Assembly (NCBI GenBank): GCA_005406025.1 | Contig: BGZK01002073.1 | Span: 17,496 to 81,495, forward strand | Origin: Eumeta japonica | Lineage: Eukaryota; Arthropoda; Insecta; Lepidoptera; Psychidae | Direction of reading: 5' to 3' | Length of the DNA stretch: 64,000 bases | Shown: positions 35,899-48,200 of the stretch, piece by piece | How positions within the stretch are numbered: position 1 is the stretch's first letter | Layout: the number at the start of each line of letters is the position of its first letter | The notes under the pieces: generated by a model | Told to the model about the DNA's origin: nothing | The model's database searches: none | What the model saw: only the letters and a program-made list of their open reading frames with translations | Position numbers and translations under genes: made by a program

Positions 35899-37663
35899 TT
35901 TGTACGCAGTATTCCAAACTCAACTTTAAATTTTCCGGCACAACACAAACTCCAACAACACAATGACACCACTACGCAATAGAATTTAACGCTGGACAAG
36001 ATACTCAATGCTTCTATATGTATAACTAGAATCAAACTAAAATACGAGCACCCACGACCTCTAACGTTCTTTCATATAACTAAATGAAATAGAACGCATG
36101 TACAAACGTAATAGCATGACACAGCGATGGCATCACTGAACAATAATATGGCATGTTTACATGTATTGCCATAATTTGACTGGATAACTGTGTTACCATT
36201 AACGTCAGATTAGGCTATCAATTAATATAAGGATGTAAGTAATTTTTAAGGAAGTAAAAAAACCATTTCATGATAATCTTTCAGTCAAAATAACATGCCA
36301 GTCACGAAAACAGATAGAATTCGCTTAAAATATATTTCTACTGCTACTTTATTTTATTTACATTCGTTATATATATTTTTTACACACTACTTACTTGACA
36401 ATTTTTTATAGTAGTGTTGTAACTAGGTTTTAATATAATATTTAAAGTTGAATATGTACAACTACAGATCAACGAATTAAATTCTTCCACTACTCCAAAA
36501 AATTTATGTAGATATTGCACATACAAATGCATTTTTGCATGCGCAATATCTTTAAACATTTTCGGAGACTTTAATTATTTCATTTTCTGTTTTTTTTCTA
36601 TTAATCTGTAGAGAAGTGTAAGCAAAAAGGAAAATTGAGATCGTCATAAGCGATTTGAATATTTTTTATCTGGTGTTTTTTTTTAAATAGCATATTCGAG
36701 AGGAAACGAGCTGGCAAGTCATCAAAAGTTAGACATGTACCGACACCCGAGAACACTCGTAATCGGCCAGAGATGTCATAATTGCATTGCCGATTTTTTA
36801 AGACGTAATAAAATATTTACTACAGGGAGTATCGGGTTAGTAAAGGACACGAAACCCAACAGCAGAAGCTGCTACTGCATCCATATTCTGTGAAATTGTA
36901 ATATTTCACTGGTCGAGCTGACCCATGTTTGTGCTGCATCAAGTTTCCAACAGTGTGGCTTTAACACAATTAAAATTAATTTACAGATAAAGGAAACACT
37001 AAATTTTAAAAATATTCAAATTGGTTACACAAAATGTACTCTATATTTTCATTTTGATTAAAACAATTTCGATCTTCTTTCAATCCAGAAATACTTATTA
37101 CAAAAAGCCACTTTAATTAGGTTCTCGGATTACCTTGACATTTGTGCTTTTTATTGTCCCATCCTAATGTAAAAAATATTTCAAAACGAGGCATAGTATA
37201 TTTGTGATTTCAGTATCAAAATAAGAATCTGATTATTTCTCAGTTTTCGCTCTTTAATCAACTAAAACAATTCATAGCTTTCAAAATAGCGCAACCTTTA
37301 TTTATATACTTTCACTTTCCATTAAAGCTGAAGCTCAATAAGAATATGTAGTACTTTCTGGTTAAAAACGGCAACGTTTTGACGCTCCGTTTAATGTAAC
37401 AATACCTAAAAAACAACTATAACATAGGGGCTCGAAATAGCAAGGTACCTTATTTTTTAATATGACTTATTGTTGAATTTATCATACGACTCTGTAACAG
37501 GTTAATACTCTATGCATAACGAAGTTGTCTCTTATCTTCAGTTGTCATTTATGAATATGTCAAATTAAGTATGTTGTCTTGGTAACTATTGGTAACGGTC
37601 GTCATGAAATATCCATAACGAAAAACCAATAAATTTAATATTACTCAATGTAGTGTTGTTGAG
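35899..37663. other. Divergent intergenic region
   Basis: 1.76 kb between the minus-strand start at 35898 and the plus-strand CEP131 start at 37664. It should hold both promoters and 5' UTRs. Apart from the X-box no motif was assigned. Confidence 0.6.
37573..37586. promoter_or_regulatory. X-box (RFX transcription factor site) of CEP131
   Basis: GTTGTC-TT-GGTAAC fits the RFX consensus RYYNYY(N1-3)RRNRAC at all constrained positions. It lies 78 bp upstream of the start codon, and an extra half-site GGTAAC follows at 37591. RFX sites at this distance are typical of ciliary genes in flies and worms, so a role in driving this gene in ciliated cells is likely. Confidence 0.72.
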
Positions 37664-37792
37664 ATGTCCAAAGATACATCTAATTTAAGATTACTTGGAT
37701 CTCCTGTAAATCTAACACACAGAGGAAAAAAAAACAGGAAAAACGTTCGAAATAGACCACAGTCTGCTTTGCAAAATTCTTGTTTAACACCG
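37664..37792 (+). CDS. CEP131: CEP131 exon 1
   Basis: 43 codons, phase 0 end, donor gtaaat. Basic and serine/asparagine-rich (MSKDTSNLRLLGSP, then KKNRKNVRNRPQSAL). No other start with a compatible donor was found upstream of exon 2. Confidence 0.78.
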
Positions 37793-40700
37793 GTAAATAT
37801 GTAAAGAGGTAGAAGAATATTATAAATGAAAACTAAAGACCTTTTGTACATAGTAATACATAATGAAACAAATTGTTTAAAATATTCATTTTTTGAATTT
37901 TACATATTAGTGTACATATTTTTTTTGGATGTGTTTAGAATATAATAAAATTTACTCACTGCTTTTATATTTATTGCAACATTAATAACTATGCTTAGGT
38001 ATACTCATAATGTTTATAAAATTTCTGGTTATGCTTATAATATACATTCGCTTTTTGTTTTGTGGGCTGCAATAATATCAATAATCTTTGGCTCCATAGA
38101 TTAGGATTATTTAAAATATGGCTTAGATTTTTTGTTGGATCCTAAATTAACAAATTGTGCAAACATTGTCAAAACCAACTAAATATTTTTTGCAAGATGC
38201 CATAACAAACAGACTAATTAACAAATAAACATTCTAATAGGAATTATTTTATATTCAGGACCAGCTATATAATAAATCCCAATTAATTTTTCGAAAATAG
38301 TTCTAACATTCAAAAGTCCCATTACAGTTTTATAATATTATAGTTTAGAAAAAGATTAAGTAGTCCATATATGTAAGTGCACTGTTTGGTAGCTTTTATG
38401 TAATAATTGCAATTAAATGCACACAGCAGATTTTTAATGTGAGAATCACACATCTAGCTTTTGTGACTATCATTTGACATTGCTCTTAAATATTTTCAAA
38501 ATCACACAACATATTGAAATATTCCACCTTCCAGTTGAAAGTCATAAGATTGATTGGATATTGTTCAGTTGCTCTTTAGAGTTCAGTATTCATCGGGGTG
38601 TCGATGGGACCCTATTACTAAGTCTCTGCTGCTCATTCGTCAGTCAATCTGTCTGTCGGCGATCATTAACCGTAATAGGTAAAAAGGTCAATTTTTTACA
38701 GAATGTGCATTTCTGTTGAAGCTATAACAAAAAAAATAAAAGTAATATTAAATTATAAATGAAGGAAAGATTCCCCCATGTAAGAAATATGTTTTTTGTG
38801 ATTTTTTTTTTTTTGTTTGATTTTAATAATGATCATAGGCAATGGCCTGAAATGTTCACACATTGTGTATTATTACATTCCTTACAAAAATGAATAATAA
38901 AATAAACATTTAAAATGTCCCCATACAACAAACATGTTTTTTTAACATTTTCTGTGCAATATTAGTTTTTGTTCTTGTTTTCCATTAACTGTTTTTAAAG
39001 AGTATGTCTGTTCAATATTGTATGGTAGTATAGAATCCTTCATGTGCAATTCCGACTCGCACTTGGCCGATTTCTTGCTACCTACACTAATAACACATGG
39101 ACACATACCCTAATATACAGTGATTAATAATATCAACTAGCATAATGTACTGAGGTAGTATTGTATAGATAAATATTTGTTAGTCTTATTATTTTTTTAA
39201 TGGTGTTATTTTGCCAATACATAATTGAATTTAGAAGCCCTTAATCTTTGACAACGAAAATCAATTAAGTACTGTTTGTAAGTAAGTATTTAGTACTGGC
39301 TTTAAAGAAATATTTACACTTATGTTTTGCACCTTTCATAATGTTCTTGTAAATGCATGTGTCAATATGGATACTCTGTGTTTGGTGTCTCTTACTTTTG
39401 TCACTTCAAATTATGATTATTTTTAAGATATTTGATGTGTTAATGTTGTCTTTAAAATCAAACAGTAATAAAATTAAATAAGTGTAATTATATCAGTTTA
39501 GTGAACTGTTTTAATCTTATTCACTCTTAAAAGGTGAAAGATGTAATTAATCACTGATACAAGTTGATTTTTACATACAAGGAAAAGTAACAAATATAAA
39601 CAAAAATAAATTTATAAAGGTTTACCATGCTTGTTCTGTAATGCCTTCTGCCCATACAAATATCAATTCTACTCAACACAAGTTTTATAATTTTTTGTTG
39701 TGTTTATTCAAATTACCTGTTTATGTAAATTGCATACAGTCTAACGGCAGGCCCTAATAGGACAAGGGTCGCAAGAGACGAAAATAAAGGAAGTTATTAG
39801 AAGAGCCCTTTCCTTTTAAATACATAGACTTTAGATTCTGTAATTAATTTTTAACAATATTAGTAAAGACTATAATTTCCTCTTATTATGATCTTCACAC
39901 ATCTCTTACTTTTCTGACATCCATTAATTTTTTCATGCAAGTTCATTGGTTTCGGGTGCTAAAAATTTAGCCTTTTTTCAATATGCCAACAATTTGTCAA
40001 TTATTTCTGTAATTAAAAAAGTTGTAAAACTAAAATTATATAAAGTTTATGATAAAGGGCTTATTGACTGATGGAGTGAAAATAAAGATGAACTTTGTTT
40101 TGAACATTTAAGTATAGGAAAAAATAACTTTTTTTTCCTCATTATATTTGTAATGATATAAATTTGTTGTGTTGTTGAAATGACCAAATTATTATGTTTT
40201 TCCAATTCTAATGTGTTTCTTTTTTTCTTTTCAAAATATTATAAAATGTATTTTTGTAACCTTATACCATTTTTCTCTAAAGTTTAAATTATGAACTTCT
40301 TAAATCTGAGTATTCATTTATAGCAGTATATGTTTGTGCGTGTGTAAAAAAGTTGTTTAGCGCCATGTAGGTTATGGAATTATTTTTTGTACATTAAAAT
40401 AGTAATGGTATATTAATATTTTTTAGGACTTGTCTGAACGATGTAAACGTCCATTTTCAGCTGATGCAAAAACCCGCCTACCAACATATAACAATTTTTT
40501 GAAAGCAATTGGTTTAGAAATTCGTCAATGCCATAGTAAGTTTCATTAAATATTAGATTTTAATTAATTTTTGAAACAAGAGTATAAATTCTTTGTCAAC
40601 TACAATGTTTTGAATTATAGATCCAAAAGGCATTAAAATTGTACCGCCAACTACTGGGATTCTTAAAAGTTCTGCTACACATAATGTTTGCATAGATAAC

Positions 40701-43700
40701 GGGGAGTTGTGCAGTAATGCATCCGATTATGGGTCTGAAGATACATACATCAGTTTAGGCACTAAAATCAAAGCTAAAGCTCAGTCAGTCCCGAAAATTA
40801 GAAACCCAAAAAATAAAAATTATTTGAAATACAGAAGCATAGCCTTAAGAGGAAAATCAGTAATGGAAAATAATTTCAGTAATGTAAAAATGGAAAACGA
40901 TAATATTTACGATGTTGATGTTAAAATCACTGAAAGGGCGCAGACGTTAAATGCTGTTGGGATGGATGATGGAAGGTTTCATGATCAGGGAAGTATGTCT
41001 CCAGTTGCAAAAGCCCACTTTGATTCCCATTTTATACCTTTTGAGAAAGATGTCTCAAAAGGCAAAAAAAATGAGTCTTTAGATTTTGATGACAGCAAAA
41101 TAGGAAATACAAGTACAAGAAATAACTATTCTCGGAATTTAACCAAGCAACAACTTTCATTGGTGGAGGAGGAATCGATTCCAGATTTGGAAAGTGTGCC
41201 TTCCCAGAACTTATCAAGTTCTTCACTTGAGAATTCTGATGGTTTTATTAAGTTATCTAAAACTATCGAAAATATCAATCAAAATTTAAATAACGGTAAC
41301 AATCATTTTAAAGAAAATGAATCCAAAAAATTAGATTCTACATCCAAATCTGTGATTAATGAAGAAAATGTAAAATCATATGACAATTTTTATGCTGATT
41401 TCAACCATGGCAATAGTAAAACTCATAATACAGATTTGTCCAGTACAAGAATGCATTCTGATGTTTTATCTAAAGATTCTGAATATCAAGAAATAATATT
41501 GACTGAAGAAAAGAATTTTAAAAATGATTATTCATTACCAAATAGTACATCTTTATTCGCTGAAAGAAACACTAAAATTTATTCATATCAACCTAGAAGC
41601 TTGGAAAATATTTCAATAAATGAAGATAGTCGTAATATTTTCACTAAATCAATTGCCTCTGATATAAAAAATGATTGGAAAGAATCACTGAGCCATAGCC
41701 GTTTATTACATAAAGATTTCTTTTTAAATGTAGAAGGAACACCGTTTGTGCCACAAAGTCCTCGTCAGAAACGAGATGTCGGGCATAAGGAAGCAGTACC
41801 GAGTGTGAATAGTTCTACTAACGATATAAAAAATGAAAACATTGCTGCAGAATATCCATCTTATTTACTTAATAGCACAACTAAAGCTTACACGTCAAAA
41901 GTGATTGAAGATTATAAAAAAGAAATCCAAGCTATCAACAATATGCATGACTTAACTTTGAAAGATATTAAAACTGACACTGTATCGCCGACTCCACTTC
42001 ATTTAGATAGAATGGTTGAAGAACATGCAGAATTAAGGAAAGAAAAATCCAATTATGGTTTCCAAGATAGTAAAAAATTAGATGTGAATAGTGTTAAAAC
42101 CACATGTAACACAAACAAACAAGATATCACCAAAGTCTCAACAAAGGAACTCATTCAAAATTATTTAAAGGTGAAAGGTGGCGATTACATAATGGCTAAA
42201 AACTCAAAAAAAAGTTTCACCAAAAGTAATTCGGATGGTGAAGAGAGTACAAATCAAAAGTGGGACTGGAAGAACAAAGTCACCAATAATGAAATTGACA
42301 AGAATTTCAAGAATTCATCATTGAAAAATCAAACTAAGAATAATGACGTCACTTATAGAAATATTCCCCTAAGTGCAAGAATCGAAAGTGTGCAGAATGA
42401 TAAAGATGTAGTTTCTTGGATGTCCATGTCTGCACCCTCTCCGAGAGTTTTTGAAGTTGATGAGATATGTGATCAACCTATTGATAAGTCAAAAGAAAGA
42501 GATGAAAATATAATTTCTTCGGGAAGTGGTGATGCAACAAAAAGCAACACTCAAAAAGTGGAAAACAAGGACAAAAACCAAAATATAGAGGAACTGGAAG
42601 TACACAAACCAAGAGAACTAACTAACAATTCAACAGTTTTTGATATATATTCAATGCTTAGAGAAATTGAAAGTTATGGCGAGAATCCTTTTCATGTCAA
42701 TAAATCTGAAAGTGAACCACAAAATTCCCAAGAGGAAGAAAAAATTTCAACACCAAAAGATAATTTTATGTAAGTCAGAATTCTTTCTTCATTTACTTAC
42801 AATGACTTAACATTAGTATTGGTTGGGAATTTTTACTCCTAACATAATACTATGTAAATAATATTGAGCATTACATTATTATAAAATAATCCTTATGATA
42901 AATAATCACTGATTTTTCAAATTGTTACATTAAACTAGTTGATCCTGCTTAGTAATTGCCTTTATGATCAACTTCATTTTTTTAAGGAAATTTTCGAGTT
43001 TTTGGAGAAAGTTGAAAAGAGTGCCAATGATGCGTTGTCAGTTGTTACAGATTCAAATCCACAAAGTATACCTAAGTGAGTATATTCATAATTATCTTTA
43101 TAATGCCATTAAATTGTTATCTACCTGTAGTAACACTATTATCATGAATTTATAAAAACTAAAATATAGGTGCAATATAAAATATATATATAAATAAAAA
43201 GATGGCCTTTTTTGTTTATAATCATCAACAAGAATTAAAATTAAGATATTTTAAATTTTGTTAAGATTGGAAACTCTGCTACGATTGCCCCAAACGGAAT
43301 TGGCTCAGCGACTGGTGACGGCCAGTTTGCAGCTGGAAGAGCGCTCGTGTTGTATAGCTCTGTTGCAAGAGAGCCTAAGCAATCATAAAGAGCAAGTATG
43401 CATGTTTTATCTAAGATGCATAGGGAAAAAGACTCGTAATTTGTATCTTATTGTACTTTTGGTAAATTATAAAATTTTATATCACTTGAGAAATACATAA
43501 TTGTGAAAGACACAATAATAATAATATAATAAAAGGAAAGATGAAAAGATTGATGGATGTCAGTGAGGCAAGAGAGATTTGCAAAGATCGTATGTGTAAG
43601 ATAAATCTTCTACTATATTGAAATTCATGGTTGGGGAGCCCACGATGGTATTTGGGGAATCACTCGAGCGCGGCAGATTAATATAAGGGGGGATAGCTTT

Positions 43701-45190
43701 CACCCTTTAGAGTACCTTCAGCACATATGAGCCCTTTATGCTGGGGGGTTTGCCTAGGACAGCCCATAATAGTAAAAAAAAAGCGATCGTCAGAAATAAT
43801 CATGCGCCTCAGATTAAGGGGAGATGTACTAATTACTACCTGAACAGTGTGCGTTTCAACAATCTGATGATTTGAGCGTGACGTAAGGGAGTGGAAGGGT
43901 CATAAACCAGAAAAAAAAAACTCCATCAAGCCGGAATGACAAAAATCGTCTATAAAGTTCATTGCGATCAGGTAGGATAGAGCATGTATTCTCCACTCTG
44001 CGCCTCTGTTTCTCTTCCATTTTTTACTTATTGTATACTCTCTTGCGCCGTCTCAAACTACTTCTCTTTGCCATGACGCCGTAACTGTTGCTCACAGTAT
44101 AACGCGTCATTGCTATGTTATATGTACAAAGTACTTACTGGCTCATTTATATTTTATATTTTGATACATATTGTTATTACAAAATGCGAAATGGTCGACT
44201 CTACAGGCCATCCCAAAACCTCCCCGTTACTTTCGAGCTCAAAGCGCTTGAAAATATATATATTAATAATTTTCTAGCTTTTCAAGCTCAAAACACAATT
44301 TTATATACATTTTCGAGCTTTTCAGCTAGAAATGTTTTTTTTTTATATATCGTCCTTGAACTACTGAGACCTTCTATACAATATTTGTGTACAAATCTAT
44401 ACAAATACGTGCCATTTGTTGATAATTATGATAATAAATTAACTACTGAAAACGAATATTCTCATAACGACCCTTTACGCACATAATTATTTTATAGAAA
44501 TATAAATACAATGGTTGTATTATGCCGCTGATAACTTCTAATTTCCTGCAAAATTGAACATTAATTTATCAGGTAGGAGCTCTCAACAGTATATGGGCGA
44601 TATGGTCTAGAAATACTCGAACGCCGTATCGGAAGTCTCAATCGGTTGATTCATTTCTGAAATACTGAAGTTAAAAAAAGTTTCCAAGAAAAAAAAAATA
44701 CTCTAACCAGCAGATTTAGTTATCTCATATAAAAAGAGAGGTTTGTGTCGTGGGCCTTGGCTGCCGCGTCGTGTACTATGCGTGGCTTAGGTTTCGACAG
44801 ATTTACAACGGCGAAGTGTAGCATGTACCACGTCCTGTTCGGAGTTGTCGACTCTGGTGTGACCACGGCATACCTGCTTTGTACCATGTGCTGCATCTGT
44901 TGCAAGTAGGCCTTCTTCAGTTCAGAGTCGCGGTCCAGCCGTCTTTCTAGTTTCACCAGGTGGTTCATGGCGGCGTCGTAGTTGTTCGGGAGGTATATGT
45001 CGTCGTTTCGCCATAGCAGCCCAACTTTGAAGCGACCGTCATTCTTATCTGTCATCATACCAGCCACGCCCTGCATCTCAAAGGGTTCTCTCCGGGGACC
45101 GCATCATTTGGCTTCTGGTTTAGAAAACTCGCTAGGCTTAGCAACTTTGGTGGGCGTAGGTAGGGGTGGGGGTGAGTGTGTGCGTGCGTG

Positions 45191-45265
<75 letters not shown>

Positions 45266-48200
45266 CAAGATTTCGTTTATTTGGAGATAAGTTAATTAAT
45301 GAATGGTATGTAGAAAATAGGCTTATCTTTCTTTCAAATAAAAATTGAATTCCTCTATAAGATTGGCTAAAGGGCCAATTTCATAATAAACCACAGACAA
45401 TGGCCATTGGTAATTTGTAAGTAAAGCTGAGTATATCTTGTGGTATCCGTCAATCCCGTTACAAGAATTGAAGATGCTTAATCGTACGTTAGATCTGTAT
45501 GCAAGATTGAGAGTGAAAAAATTTTTATTGTTAATTCTAATTTAATATAACTATTTAGCCTTATCAATAATATAACCAGCCTAAAGTACGAGTAGATTAC
45601 GTCTATTTGCAAAAAGTCGTATATGATCATAACAATGTTATATATGTATATTTTCTAGATGATAGCAAAAGTCAATGCATTGGAAAAGCAGTCCAATCGT
45701 AATGTATCCAAAGTCAAGCAAGAATGTGAAGCAGCAATAAAACGTCATCAAAATTTTATCGATCAGGTAATCTGTAACTAGTATAATATTTCGAAAGTTC
45801 TTCAATGACAGATTTTATTTTTAGTACCATCCAGACCATGGCAAGTAAGCAATATTTTAACTTCATTATGTATTTAGGTTTTTGAGAATCTGTCTTTATT
45901 TTTGATTGCTTTTCAATAACTTACTAGAATTCCATTTATAGATACAACTTGGCTATGGACAAACTAATCAATAGGTTTTTTAACTTAAATCATTTGCTTC
46001 ATATACTAGGAAACATCTCAAGTCGTAAATAATGGACGTTGTTACCTCACTGACGACTATATATGCAATATAAATAGTTATTTTTTTCTTGCTATCACAC
46101 CTGTCCTAATTTATACTGAAATATATTTATATTTTATTTACTATTTTTTTTATTTCTTACATTCTTGAATTTTATTTAACGAAAAAACAATGGGTAAATT
46201 GGGGACAGATAAATGAACAAATGGATTTATGAAAAGAAATAATGTGACCTCATGCCTCATAGGTATGAAACCTTAACAACAGAATCTTAAAAAAACTAAA
46301 TACGCTAAAGATTCTTAAGGTATGCCTCTTTATTTAGCGACTTTGTATTCGAAATTCATCTTCAATCAATTCAATCTTTTCAATCAATTCATTTCAATCT
46401 TTCCCTATTGATCTTTGATTTCGAAAATATTCTGCAGACAAACACAAACTGCCGATATAAGTCAGTGCAAATATATCCCATGTAAAACTTCATCTCAATT
46501 ATAAAGCAACCTAACTATAACTGCGCAAACCCATTGTAGATTGATATACGGGTATGTTAAGGCAAGTTAACGATATTGGCATATTTCTTTTAGCTACCCT
46601 AGGACTTCTGATTATAGATTGATATGACGGCAGCTGGGAACGAACACTGCTTAATGTGTCTTCCTAAATACACGGGATGGTCATTCTCTGATCCCTCAAC
46701 CATGTCTTACGCTATTCATACTTAGGATGGCTATCTATCCAATTTTATCATTATACCGAAAATCTTTAAATACAGTTTACTTTATTGTGATATGTTATTT
46801 ATTTATAAGCAAATAAATGTGAAATAATTGATAAACGTACATTGCTTATATCAACCAGATAAGATATAATTAAACATCGTTTGGTTTTTCCCATTCAATA
46901 GGCAGACAACTTATGTAAATCTTAAAGAAAAAACTAATATCTTTTAAAAGCAAAAGAAATATTTGTTACAGTTAATCAACGACAAAAAAACTTTGAACCA
47001 CCGGATCGAGCAATTAGTGGACGAGAGAAGATCCATGGAAGAGCGGTGGAAGAGATCAGCCCAAACTTTAGAAGAACGTTATAAGTTGGAACTTAAAAAC
47101 CAGCATGATAAAATGGTTGCTGCCCAACAGGTACCTAATTATGCTATATTCCAAATATACAATATTTACAGTACCTATAAACCCAAACATAGAATACTGG
47201 CCAAGTGCATGTGAGGGATATAGAATCAAAGGTGACCACCTTTGTCCACCTTTTTCCAAATTGTGATTAAATAGTACCATCTAGTAATAGGGATTAAAAG
47301 TTTATTGGTCGAAACGTCATTGCCATATATGTCTATATCCTTTAGAAATTTATGGCTATAAATAGATAAATTCTTTAAAAATAATACATCACATAGCCCG
47401 TTCTTTACATGTACGGACGCGGCGCGCGGCGCGTGGACGCTGTCTAGTGGAGCATTTCGTAGAGTTTTCTCTGTATTATCTTATATTATTTATAAGCATA
47501 TTTTCAATGATATATTTTTGTTATAGTTACTTTAGTAAAATTGTTCTAAAAAAGTAGAATATTATGAATATTTGCGGAAAGACGCATAATCGATTCCATT
47601 CTGTAAATATCGGAATAAGAGCGCTGAGGAGTTAATTTTCTCTTTGCGATCAGTGCGTTCACAAGTTAAGTGCGTTCGATTAAAAGTGTTGAGGCGGTTT
47701 CGTAGTGCATTTTTGTATTCCAACGTTGCTGAATATACACCTTTTCTCTTGATGGAAGCTAATTATAAATATTAAAATAATAATATGTTTGATTTATATG
47801 TATAATTTTCGTTGAAAGTTATTCAATAATAAAATGTAATTTCGCTATAATATGTAATAATGTGTAGGATGTAATAATGGCTGCCCCCTCCTAATCCCAT
47901 TTCACGCCTTTACCAAGAACCCAGCGTCAGTTCTTATTAGAATTGGTTGACAGCATGCTTTAATGATTTTTAAAAATATTGTCACAGAATTATTCATTGA
48001 ATAACTATATAGTCTCTTTGGCAGTATCTGATCTAACAAAAGCATTCTTCCTTATTTCCAAAAAGACGCATGAATATGTGCATACTATATTAAAAGATAT
48101 ATTGTATAATCTTTAGAATTTTTGATTTTAGAAGAGCACACGAAAATGATGTCATAAATTATCTCTATAATAAATTAATCGAGTATTGTATTAAAACAAT

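Larger units (their letters stand above)
43396..45658. other. CEP131 intron 5, transposon-rich
   Basis: Contains a LINE-tail fragment (43545-43605), a moderately GC-rich unidentified repeat (43630-44000), a BEL/Pao fragment and a GT microsatellite. Confidence 0.6.

Noticed and set aside
37645..37851. Minus-strand 68-codon frame
   Set aside because: Shadow of CEP131 exon 1, which joins exon 2 in frame and has a good donor.
42985..43075. Alternative acceptor ttttaag for CEP131 exon 4
   Set aside because: It looks stronger but gives the wrong phase after exon 3. The acceptor at 42952 restores the frame through the conserved segment.
44115..44486. Plus-strand 123-codon frame
   Set aside because: AT-rich codons typical of chance frames, and it lies in a transposon-rich intron with no homology that I can recognise.
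45166..45348. Cysteine/valine repeat protein frame
   Set aside because: Translation of the GT microsatellite.
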